A stretch of DNA of 64,000 nucleotides, taken from contig CM060990.1 in the NCBI GenBank assembly GCA_030765065.1, positions 665,644,618 to 665,708,617 of the forward strand, given 5' to 3'. The stretch is from Deroplatys truncata (lineage: Eukaryota; Arthropoda; Insecta; Mantodea; Mantidae). Of the stretch, positions 45,995-56,700 are shown piece by piece. A model generated the notes under the pieces. That model was not told where the DNA came from and searched no databases. It worked only from the letters and a program-made list of their open reading frames with translations. Positions within the stretch are counted from its first letter, which is position 1. Each line of letters opens with the position of its first letter. A program made the translations under genes and the position numbers.

Positions 45995-47760
45995 TTAAAC
46001 ACTTCACTGTCGATCATAAAACGAAACACTGTAACAAATTAATCAGAAATGTCCGAAAAACAATCTAAACACACGAACTGCCTGTTGCCATCTCATGCCT
46101 TAGCTGATGGACTTGTACAGTAGGATTTCTTGAAATATAAGCAGAAAGTTTCGTCGTCGTCTTCACTTTCCCCTCCTCCTTTGGCTCTGCTGCTTTAAAT
46201 TTTATTTTTTCGCAGAAGAGGTCACTTCTGATGCCCTTGGTCATTGTCCTTCTTAGCTTTCCTTTCTTTCAGGGCATTTTCAACAGGAGAATCTGTGAGA
46301 ATTGAAGTCGACAGTTTCCTTCTGGTATTTGTTTAATTTCTCGTGTCCTCCTGGCCTCAACCTTTCAGAGGAAACCGTGATGCTACTAGAAGGGGTGGGC
46401 AGAAACGAGGGTTCGATTTCCATCCCGCTGCACGCTGCATTAGAAGGAAGTTCCTCTTCTAAAATACTTAATGAACAATAATTACCTGCAGAAGAGGGAC
46501 TTCGACAGCTACGTGAGCATTTTCAGTTTCTGCCGTTAGTGTGAAGCCCCTAGTATTATCAACATTGGACCAGTCCGTTGCATACGCAGACATAGTTCAT
46601 CCCGGAAAATGTTTTCAGATCCTTGCTGCCTGGATACTGACTTTTATACTGGCAGGGGTAGCAGGGGTAAAATATGAGAGAACATTAATTAGTATTAATT
46701 ATTAATGAGCTAATTTTAATTATATGCATACTATATTAACACCTGAGGTGACGTAACTGACATAATACTAATAAACAACGCTACTTGGATCATGGTGTAG
46801 GTTGGCACATTGTGCAAACCTGCCCTCTTTTTGTTGTGCCAACTTGCCCCTGGTCTACTTGTTTTAATAGAAGCTCGATATAGCGATCAAGAATAAGCAA
46901 TTAAAGCACTTAAAATACCAAAGAATAAATCCGTTTAAAAGCACATTCAAACAAAATATTCAGAAGCCATTTAATATTGGATACGTAATCAGAAAAAAAA
47001 AATCCACCATGAATTGAATATTTAGTAGCATCCTGGGAAACACAACTTTGTGGCTTCCTTCTACTACAACTTATTACAAAAGATAGTCGCTTCCATTGAA
47101 TGTGTAATTGGAGACAAGGAATAGTATGTCTGCATTCTGCTGCAGTCTCTTGACTAAGAGCTGAAATAAGAGCCATGTGCCAACCTGCCCCCTCACCCCT
47201 ACTGTCTAAATCCTCTATTTTCTCTTCCAGAATGCAATACTGCAATCTATAATATTGCCTTACTATACATACTTTAACCAGGAATAGAATAACAGAAGGT
47301 ATATATCTGATTTCGAATAGTTTCGTCTCCTTTTTCTTTAGAAGGCGAAAAGGTGCTTTCGCGTTTATATATAATTGCTGTCTCATATATGGCGTGATAA
47401 AATCTTTCGAAACATATTCACGTTCTTCTTATTTTTACTTTCTTAGCCACTTGCCACTCCACCCAAAAAGTTTACATCAAGATTTCATAGGAAATATGTT
47501 TTGAGGCCACCCAGGATAGAAAAAGAAATGCGTATGTGGTATGTTTGGACAGCATAACTCAAAAACGAAATATCGGATACATGCAAAACTTGGTATTCAA
47601 GTTTAGAATTTTCCAAAGATGCGTCAGGAAGATTTTCAAGAAAATCCCCCCCACACTAAACTACCCTTTACATGGCCAATTTTTAGAATTTTTTACTTTT
47701 CAAAAATAGCAGTAATAATTGTGATTAAAATGTCACATCTTTGATATATACATGACAAGT

Positions 47761-48211
47761 TGTTGCTGTTCACCAATAGCACCGGGAATTAATTGATCTG
47801 CATCATTTACCTTCTGGCTTCCTAATATAAAATCTGTAAGTTATCACTTTTAAGGCTTTTGCATTTGGCGAGATGTTGTTTGTTCAGGATGACATCTTCT
47901 TCACAGAGAGTGCACTTGGGTGTAGGTAGGCATCCTATCTTGTAGAGGTGTTCTGCGAGGCAATCGTGGTCTGTTGCCATCCTAAATAAGGCCACTGCAG
48001 TCTTCCTTGGCATGCTATGTATATCAACTCTATCTTTAATATTCTTATAATCTTTATCGTTTAGTTTATCTTCTTCGTCAAGTCTCTGCTGTCTTTTGAA
48101 ATGTTATTTAATGTTATTTAATTGTTTATTTATTTCTATTCGTCCTACTGGTTTGATTTGGTGTATTCCACGTTTCTTTCCTAATTGATCCGCATGTTCA
48201 TACAGTGCAAG
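47761..48211 (-). mobile_element. 5'-truncated LINE with 8-bp target duplication
   Basis: A 451-bp insertion in R-A, flanked by tgacaagt at 47753-47760 and 48212-48219. On the minus strand it carries an ORF2 tail and ends in cagcaacaac. Both sides are standard signatures of target-primed reverse transcription. Confidence 0.9.
47822..48211 (-). pseudogene. LINE ORF2 C-terminal tail
   Basis: The minus-strand translation has YEHADQLGKKRGIHQ (end of an RNase H-like domain), one stop, then TAVALFRMATDHDCLAEHLY, KIGCLPTPKCTLCEED and the stop at 47822. TDHDCL...HL...IG...C..C is the recurrent tail of several insect non-LTR elements. The reverse transcriptase is absent through 5' truncation. Confidence 0.82.
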
Positions 48212-48629
48212 TGACAAGTAAAAGATGGCAAGTAAAATATATATATATTTTGATTTTTTTGGAAACAGTCTGCTGTGAAGTACTCTTTATTCGAAATGAA
48301 TTTTGTAAAATTTTCTGCCTCTAGTGAATAATAAGGGATAAACAAGAGCTTACTACAAGAAATAACGTAAATATCTTTAAAAGAGACCCAAAGTGTTTCA
48401 CTAGTCAGGTGCTTCTCTTGGTATTATGGAAATAGTATGGAATTTCATGGCGAGTATATAGCGATCAGTTTTTGAACATCTGACTGTCGTTATTCTATTT
48501 GTATTTAACGAAGTGTGTGATGGAACTATTAATATATACGTTCAACTCAACTTAAATTAGATAAAAGAACAATCCTTTGCAAGAAGAGGATGTAGATACC
48601 ATATTAAAATAAAATAAGCAAGAGAGATG

Positions 48630-50035
48630 GCTCGCGGTGACGTTCGAAGCTGACATTCGGGAGGTCCTGGGACCACCCACTCAGACCACGATGTTTCCCT
48701 GGTTGCAGGGTGAATACCGGTATGGATTCTCTTCTACCAGGAATTCCCTTTCACTCATTTCCTATAATTTCGGTTTCCTTTTCACATTTAAGGTGGCTTA
48801 GGAGCTGTGCAGTGTTTGTCGGTGTAGGAGTAGGACAGATGCCGCTTATACTTTCTGAGCGCCTCAGCTGGGCCAAGTTCTCCCCAGTTCCGCAAGAGAG
48901 AAGCCTCCTCCGAGCAACTCGCTGGTGTGGCCGGATCTTAAGCATGCAATTGTTAGAGACCTCTGCGCGTCTCTGTCGGTCGGCCTGCATGTGGCCTATA
49001 ACCTCCTGCGGTTCCTTCACTTTGAAGAGGTTGATAATTATTTACGTAATTTATTTATTTAGCTCTACGTATGGACGTCATTTTGAAGAAGATTGTTTGT
49101 TACGTAATATGCTACTACGTATGAAAAGCCGATTTGAAGATGTATAGTTATTAAACTGCTTCTATAGATATTATTTATGTTTATATTTGCATCGGCTGCG
49201 TCAGTATTACTTTAGAGACACGTTTCTCTTAAGCAGGGCGTGCTGCAACAAGAATGTAGGCTTACACAGATTTTAAGTTTAAATTCACTGTTTTTTTTAT
49301 TAATTCTTGACACAAATTAAATAGCACTACACTGATATCAAGAGTTGTGAGATTCTTTAATTTAATACTTGCACTTTTTTTAACGCGTATACTTATTTTT
49401 CGTTTCACACGAATATGTATTATATTTCTCTAGAGAACACATCTTCCATCCAGTTACTATCATGATCTGCAGGCAACTGAACAGATTTTAACCGTATAAA
49501 CCGCGTAAACTTCTGTATTTCAAGTCTCTGATTGGCTAATCCTAGTCTAATAGAATACCTGCATTTAACTAAAGCTTTTTCTGGCTGTTGATTGGCTAAT
49601 TTTAAACTGTCACAAAATTTACATTATTGCTGCCCTAATCATGACTAGTAGCATTTAAACTCTCAAACTCATTATTGCCTCAAGGTTACCTCATTGTTAG
49701 CAACTTTAAACTTATTGTTCTCACAGCTCTTACATTATTAAATTACGTAATGCATTCACATAACGTTATTGAATATATGTTTACAATAATACGAGTATAA
49801 GCATATGCAATAACTGTTACATACATTTTAAAAATTATTACATACATATTGCTTCAAGGTGGGCTGTTATTGAATTTACATATTATATAATTTAATTGAA
49901 ATTATTCAAGTGTTAAAAATACTGCTTCCACTTCATCCGTTCCTCCTGGGTGTGTTAAGCACAAAATATCCACGTTGGCTATCGAGGTGCGAGGCATCCC
50001 ATCCGCTCTTCGGTCATAGCGTCATATTAAAATAA
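48630..50035 (+). mobile_element. SINE family S4, copy f, split by R-C
   Basis: The first part, 48640-49021, runs from a tRNA-like head (atggctcgcggtgacgttcg) to gcggttccttcactt. The second part, 49930-50035, resumes with cttcatccgttcctcctggg and ends tcatattaaaataaa. In copy d (38575) the two parts are continuous. The motif ttcactt/ttccactt at the junctions suggests a short target duplication. Confidence 0.88.
49022..49929 (+). repeat. Repeat R-C, copy 2, with defined ends
   Basis: Because it interrupts a SINE of known sequence, its ends can be placed within a few bases: it begins near ttgaagaggttgataatta and ends near gtgttaaaaatactgc. The first about 130 bp holds short tandem sub-repeats of the type acgtatgg..ttgaagat. 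No terminal inverted repeat is visible. Confidence 0.85.
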
Positions 50036-52519
50036 ACGATAGCTTGTGGAGAAAGCCATGTAAGTGTGACAAATCAATTTTTTGTGAAGCATCACCAAAA
50101 GTTTCCGCCGCAATTTGGACCAAAGTCTTAACAAGTGCGTCCTGTCCAGAGTATAATAGAATTATGTGGTAATGATATTTTGAGCAAATCTGTGGGATGC
50201 AGGTAGCCCCTCTTTGTGGTTTGTTTTCTGTATGCACATGTTACACACTGAAAGGGAGAAAGAGATAAGCTGTTTATGTAGTGTTAACAAACTGTTTCAC
50301 CAACAAAGGGGGGATATTTATAGCTCCCAGCAAGATTTATTATATCGGCGGAACCGATGTGAACGTTTTATTTTCTAAAATGTGAACCCAATACGATAAA
50401 AAAGAAATATCAGCTTTCATTTCTGCACCACACATAAATGATGTAAAACTGTCGAAATAAAAACGAATACCATAACTAAATTGAAATTAGAGGTATTGTT
50501 ATTCAGAGTATAATATATTGCATTCAAGAGCAACGAAGTATTGGTACCAAATTTTCAATTTTCGATAACGGGGAATCAGGAAAATTGTTGTATATGTCCT
50601 CGCTATTCTATAAAATTAAGATACGTTATTATTATCTGCTTAAAATATGTAACAAAATAATGTCCTCGTTCAAAAATAAAACATGAGATCAGTAGGGGTG
50701 AAAATATCTTCTTTCTCCGATACATAGAAATTGAACAAATGCATGTATTTATTTAAATTACATTATACATACATAGGTCCCTATCAATTTCAAGGGTCCA
50801 CAGACTGTACTTGCTATTATAATACACAGAATAAGATTAACAAAACGGCAAGAAAAAAAATAGAAGGAAAGGAGGGAGGGGGAAATACCGTTACAAGAAA
50901 ACGCCATTGCATGAAAAAATAACACTCAAATATTCAAATACAGCATCTTAAATATAAAAATATCACAAAACAACGATAAACCGTATTACAATGAATTATT
51001 ATGTCCTATTATAGGCAACATGCATGACACCATCTAGCCAACACACCAAATCTTAATGAAAATCGAGGGGAAGGCGCAGGGGAAAGTCCAAATGTCTTCA
51101 TGAATCACATTTTTGACACCCTAGTATTAGAAAAAACTAACGTGACGAATGCTAGCGCTCTTAATAGCTAAACTAATCAAATGTTTGCTAGGAATAATTT
51201 TCTTTTGGGTTACTTAAACCAAATTTTGTTCAATTTTCTAAACGTTATATACCTATACTAAATTATATATATTCAAAATTAAGGATTTTGCAAGCTACAC
51301 GTGACTGAACCTATTTCCCTAAACGTAGCAGCACTTAACTAGTGGGCCACGCTAAGAGTGCGTTCGATGGCAAGAGGAACTAAACAGTTACGGAAGAAGT
51401 AGGCGATGCATCGGAAGGACAGTCAGGTAAAGAAAACGTCCGCAGTTCCGAGTTACATTTACTAGCGAGTCTGAGGCCTGCACAAGCAGTACTGTTTTCG
51501 TTGCAAGACTGTACATTCCCCTATCGCCTTGCCCCTCACTCCTTTCTGATCCTTAAGCCTTGCATTATCAACACAAGCAGTGACGCCCTCCTCCAAGCGC
51601 AGTCACATCGTAGCATTTTTTATTATTATTGCTTGCTTTTTATTATTATTTTCCATTTAACTCTAAGATGTAACACTGTAATTCAAACTGTACGTTTTGA
51701 AACCTGTTTTCTTTAGGAAATTTTGTTTTCCCTGCCGTTTTTACAAAGTGTGTTGAACTCCGTTATTTTTGGCTTAATAATTGATCGTATATAAAGAAGC
51801 ATTTTGAGAAGAAATTACATAGTTATTTTAAAATTGATAAAACATTGAATGCATTTTTGCCTCAAGTGAAGAAAAAGTTAAGGAAGCCCTGTTAATGGGA
51901 TAAGAAAAGCGATTACCAAATTTTGTATTTTCACGCCTTTGAAATACAGACATTAACATAATGAGTGCGGTGATAATATCCGTAACAAAACGTTTGATTT
52001 ATTTTAAGCTGGAAATTCATCCAAATGTATGTTTAGTTGTTTAAAAATAGTAATATTTTTTCAATACTTTCACTTAATAAAAAAAATGTTATTTTGGATG
52101 AATATAAAGTTACATAGACCGTAAAAAGTAGACAAGCTGTCAAGCGTTGGTAATTAATTAATAACGTATAGTGTGTTTTGATTCGCTAATATATACTGTT
52201 AATGGTTTTAACGCAGAAGCAGAAGGACAAACATTTTAATAAAATTAGTCATTAGTGGGAGAATAGTTACAGTGAAAATAAAATATCACTGTTGGTGTAT
52301 ATAGCTAACACGCGACCTCAGCTAGCAATTTCTAGAAGAGAATTTATTTCTAGGTTGACGTATATTGGTCTGTTATATGGCTTATTCACGAATTCGCGCA
52401 CTAACTTTCCAGGATCTTATTCCACAGACAAACTGGAAACAAAAGCCTTATTGTACGATGTTCTAAGTATAACCAGTTCCGATGTCATATCTGCAAAAAC
52501 TAACTAAACAGTGTAAAGA
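50036..52519. other. No recognisable feature
   Basis: About 2.5 kb, AT-rich. A 71-codon minus frame (50022-50237) includes KTLVQIAAETFGDASQKIDL, which I do not recognise; its end overlaps SINE sequence. Confidence 0.45.
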
Positions 52520-52542
52520 CCGAATGTTGCATTACAGTTTAG

Positions 52543-52722
52543 CGGTATATACTTGCTAACCAGATGCTGATAACATTCATGCGGGCTGGCTCAGCTGCCT
52601 CGCTGCGCTGTGGACATTGCGGGAATGTAAGGAATGCGAAGTACAGTGGAAGGTTAATCTTTAACCAGGTAGCCGGGCCAGCCCACATATAGGCGTTATC
52701 AAAAGTAGGTTGGCAAGTGTGC
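52543..52722. mobile_element. Short inverted-repeat element (candidate MITE)
   Basis: The left arm has ctaaccagatgctgataac and gcgggctggctcagctgcc. The right arm, read inward, has ccaacctacttttgataac and tgtgggctggcccggctacc. The arms are about 55 bp with mismatches around a 70-bp centre. Target duplication and superfamily are unclear. Confidence 0.6.
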
Positions 52723-53714
52723 AGCATTAACTATGATCCAGTATAGTGTATTTTGATTGATTAATGTTTTGTGACTATAACTTTCTAACTAAAACGCTTT
52801 TAACTTACTTCATAATTGGTAGTATAAGAAGAAACTCTAATTTTATTTCTTGGTTACCATGCTGATATGTCTTTAATGTAAACTTTTCAGGTGCGTTATA
52901 ATACGCGTGAGGTGCAGATTTACCGAAATAAATTAATAATGTAAACAACCCCGCACAGGTACCTTCTTCAGAGACCAAGAACATACTAATGTAACATAAA
53001 CCATAGGAATCACAGCAATAGTTACTCTTAGGTTTTCAGTACTTTGAAATTACAGTTTATGTTTAGAAGACCTACCTAAGATAATCTCAGACGAGAAAAA
53101 CTACGAGACACACATAAATGGTTACGCATATGTGCGTAGACTGTGGAAAGAGATCCTATGGCTTTCCCTGTCTTTTCCAGCTCTGTTCTTACTCGTATGC
53201 TAGAATCTCCTTAGCAAACCCACCTTACTGCGGTGGATTGAGACAAATTTAGAAAGCTCAAGTTAAACCTTTAATATTGTCAGCTCCTTGTGGTATTTAT
53301 TTTATTTATTGAAATGTTCAGAGAGTCATAAATGACCAATGCAGGTAAATTAAATGATGCGTATATTTGTTTAAATAATGAGCGAAAAAAAGCAAATTCG
53401 AATTGTTGTTTACATGTTTGAGAATGAAATTCTAAAACATAGGTTCATTATAAATTATCATAATTTCAGTTATACATATCTTAAAATTTGAAATGTATCT
53501 TACAGATGCATTAAGACAGTCCATTTCTCTCTTTACACCAATGTAAATCATAATCATAAAGTTAAAGTAAGAGAAAGTCTATACTATATGTTTTATTAGT
53601 AGTAGTTGGCTTGCTAGCCTTAACCTACAATTTCTCAAATCCCACATTCTGTGCACTGAAGTTTCTTTCAGAATTATGCGAAATTCAACATTAATTGCGG
53701 TTACAACACGTATA
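52723..53714. other. No recognisable feature
   Basis: AT-rich, nothing recognised. Confidence 0.5.
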
Positions 53715-54332
53715 CAGAGTGGACCATTTAAGCTGAGACTGTACAATATCTCCAAAACTAAGCGTTGCAGAAAGAAATGTCTTGAATAAAAGTTGCTTGA
53801 TATTATGGGGAAAGCAAATGCCATTAGTCGTGTATTATTTGGAGGACGTTGTGATGGTCAATTTAGGGTCAATTTAATTTTTTTAAATGGGAACCTACCT
53901 TTTTATGTTATTTTCTCACTCCTCATAAAAAACTAATCTACATTTGTATAAAGCACTTTGCAATTGTTCTTACACCAATGTAACTAACAACGAAAATTCT
54001 GAATGGCTGTGTACGAAGACCGCAATGAATGGTTGGACCATTCATGGATGGTTCTTTGGGGGTCAAGTTACGTTTTTTATTTTGTTTCCTTATTCTTCCT
54101 CACAAAATAAACACCTATTTATAAACCATTTTCTAATGAGAAAAGAATATAGAAATTATAGGATCACATTTAAAAAAACTAATTGATCCTAAAATGAGCA
54201 TCATAACTTCCTCCAAACAAAACACGACTAATGTCATTTACTTTCCCTCATAATATCAAGCAAGTTTTACTAAATACATTTCTAGGCTTAGTTTTGGAGA
54301 TATTGTAGTCTCAACTTAAATGGTCCACCCTG
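53715..54332. mobile_element. Fold-back MITE, 618 bp, TA-flanked
   Basis: The same family as 42162-42523. Inverted arms of about 170 bp begin gtggaccatttaagctgaga and include ctccaaaactaagcgttgca. The ends are cagagtgg and ccaccctg, with TATA on both sides. The centre (about 260 bp) is absent from the shorter copy and has no recognisable gene. Confidence 0.92.
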
Positions 54333-54542
54333 TATAGAGAACTAAATATAAAAACTAAGCAACAAGATAGTTTTAGCGTCTCATGCTGCATTATTTCCCA
54401 TTTAAAAATATTTGGTTGTTAAAACAGTACTTCCAAAGTTTACGTAAAATCCATTTGCTAAACTGCTGTGGTTTGTTCACCTTCTACGTGATATATGGAA
54501 TTAATTACATAGGTTTACAGGTCATGAGGATTTATATATTTT

Positions 54543-55364
54543 CAGTGTGAATAGAAAAAACACTGACAGGCTTAGTATGTAGGACGGGGGGACATTAAAG
54601 CGAACATTTTTCAAGAGGGAACCTATGTCCGGAAATACATGTTTTGGACGCTGTGGGGCGTCAAAGTTTCATCGGAATGTTGTTGGGTTTCCTGGTGGAG
54701 TTCTGCAACGGTGGATGGACGAACTGTATCTTAACTTTCCTGCATGTGCACTACATCCGTCCATTGTCCAAGGTTCGCATCGTGTTGTCCAGTGCAGTAA
54801 GGTTGTTGACAAAAATACGACGACATGTACCAGCACACATACCGAAATGACTGATATGCTATTTGCACACGGCAGAGCTGCTGTACGACTGTATGCGGAA
54901 AGGTTTCCAACAGACATGGACTGGTAGAGGAGGACCTGTATCATGGTCACACGTCCATCTCATCTTACACCTCTTGACTATTTTCTGTGGGGTACCATGA
55001 ACACTGTGTTACACTGTAACACCTGAGCAAATCCTTATCGCACAAATCCAGCTGCGACTGAAATACTGAATACAGAGCTGCACTTATTTAACCATGTGCG
55101 CCTGTCTCTTCACTTTATATGTTACGCTCTGCATTCAAGTAGGTCAACCGTTTCAACTCCTTTTGTAATTTACTGCACGGTGTGATGTTGAGTTTCTTAA
55201 CGATTTGGAACGCACACCCTCAACATATCCAACCGTTCGCAAACATCCACGCCCCACGGCGTCCAAACCATGTATTACCGGACATGGATACGCTCTTGAA
55301 AAACGTTCACTTTAATGTCCGGCCCAACATACTAAGCGTTGTCGGTTTTTTTATATACATCCTG
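54543..55364 (+). mobile_element. Non-autonomous DNA element with long inverted repeats and transposase remnants
   Basis: Inverted repeats of about 125 bp: left acattaaagcgaacattttt, right read inward acattaaagtgaacgttttt, followed in both by a ..tacatg.tttggacgc.gtggggcgt segment. The ends resemble other TA/CAG elements here. Inside, on the plus strand, TDMLFAHGRAAVRLYAERFP (54847-54924) resembles the N-terminal DUF4817-type helix region of some insect transposases. At 54964, LTPLDYFLWGTM resembles the PLDFFLWG motif close to the third catalytic residue of mariner-type enzymes. The middle is deleted. Confidence 0.82.
54847..55085 (+). pseudogene. mariner-type transposase remnants
   Basis: Two pieces in the element at 54543-55364: an N-terminal helix segment ending at the stop 54925-54927, and a C-terminal segment from 54964 with a frameshift after VLHCNT. 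The catalytic aspartate region between them is missing. Confidence 0.65.
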
Positions 55365-55729
55365 TATATAACTTATGTTTACGGATGATAAGTTTACCAC
55401 TTTATGATGATTATTATTAGTTTTTTATTATTAAATTAATAAAGAAGTATTTCTCCCATCCTTAACGTAGGTTAACTTGTAAAATGTCATAAAAGAATCG
55501 AATATTTGCAACACCTTATATTTTAAGCAAACCTAGATAATGAATATGACATTTCATTTTTACTTTCAGATATCTAACAACTTTATTTCTTTTGTTTTCA
55601 GGTAAGAGGCCCAAGGTTATTGCACTGGAGTCCTGTATCAATTCTGTGTAGGTATTTATCCATAGTATTTAAGGCATGCAAGATCCAACGCATCTTTAAC
55701 GTGAAATGCTTATAATTGAGATATTTAAA

Positions 55730-55770
<41 letters not shown>

Positions 55771-56229
55771 CACTAGGCCATTGCCACTTGAGTTACTGTA
55801 CCCTGCAGTACATAGCCAAGCGCTGTTTCCATCTATTCCTGTATTCTTGCAAGTTTAATAGAATGATTCCAAATCTTACTAATGAGCTACGGCTGATGTT
55901 ATAACCTGATATGGGAAAATAAAAGTCTTTAAATGAAATTTGTACAATCCAAACTTTCATGAAATTTTAATATGAACAGAATTGATCATTTTGTTTGTAC
56001 TTTATAAAATGCACTGTCATTTCTTCAACTATAGCAGTGGTGAATTTTGTAACACAGAGTGGTTCAATGAAAACTTTCAGTTTAAATTTGGTCTAGATGT
56101 TTAAAAAATAGAAACATCAGTTTCTGTTTTTAAAAGAGCTTGTAGTTACAGATAGTTTTTTTTTCTTGTAGCGTTTATAAATACAATCCAGTGACCATAT
56201 TTATGTACAAGTCTAAACCTGTAATTATT
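55365..56229. other. No recognisable feature apart from a microsatellite
   Basis: AT-rich, with (CA)n at 55731-55766. Confidence 0.5.
55731..55766. repeat. (CA)n microsatellite
   Basis: 18 uninterrupted units. Confidence 0.96.
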
Positions 56230-56700
56230 TAATTGCATTTTACTCGACTTTGGTCTTCCTTACTGCATATTAAAAATGCCAATGTGATGCTATCGTTAAG
56301 GAATCTGATGAAATTTTCAACAGAAACTCGGAAAGAATGAACTAAAAACAATTGAACGTGATTTTCACACTCTTAAATTGCTCAACTTATGATATAATTA
56401 ATTTGGTCATTGGAGATAAATTGTGAGTTTATCACTTGTTCTCAAATTACTAGAAAGAATAGTATTTAAATAATATGTTAGCATTCTCATTGTTTTAAAT
56501 AATAGTTTCTTCATCTTGTAGAATATCTGGCTACTTAATATGATACAAGTAATCAAAATGTAATTTTGTCCCTCAAAACTGTTAAAAATGTCTGTATGGA
56601 AATTAAAAACACACTTATAATTATGGTAGAGTAGCATGTGACAACATTTTGAAAACATATGCATCAACTCTGGAGTATTTAAACATTACTCTTTAACAGA
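56230..56700. repeat. Repeat R-D, copy 2, uninterrupted
   Basis: Aligns with 20370-20718 plus 21656-21790 and shows no R-C insertion. Confidence 0.6.

Larger units (their letters stand above)
44611..47204 (-). mobile_element. Candidate pogo-like DNA transposon, about 2.6 kb, decayed
   Basis: The left terminus (gtaggggagaggggccaagt) and the right terminus read inward (gtaggggtgagggggcaggt) form inverted repeats that continue to tggcaca. Subterminal copies of gttggcaca in both orientations lie near 44785-44850 and 46795-46860. On the minus strand near 46130-46180, residues GESEDDDETFCLYF and FVCLDCF recall the acidic, Cys-rich tail of some pogo-type transposases. The catalytic core is not visible. 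A separate element is nested at 45029-45994. The superfamily call is tentative. Confidence 0.5.
47440..48640 (+). repeat. Repeat R-A, copy split by a LINE
   Basis: Opens with ccactccacccaaaaagttt, passes cagcataactcaaaaacgaa and gaaaatccccccacac, is interrupted at 47761-48211, then resumes (gcaagtaaaatatatat) to about 48640. Confidence 0.8.
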
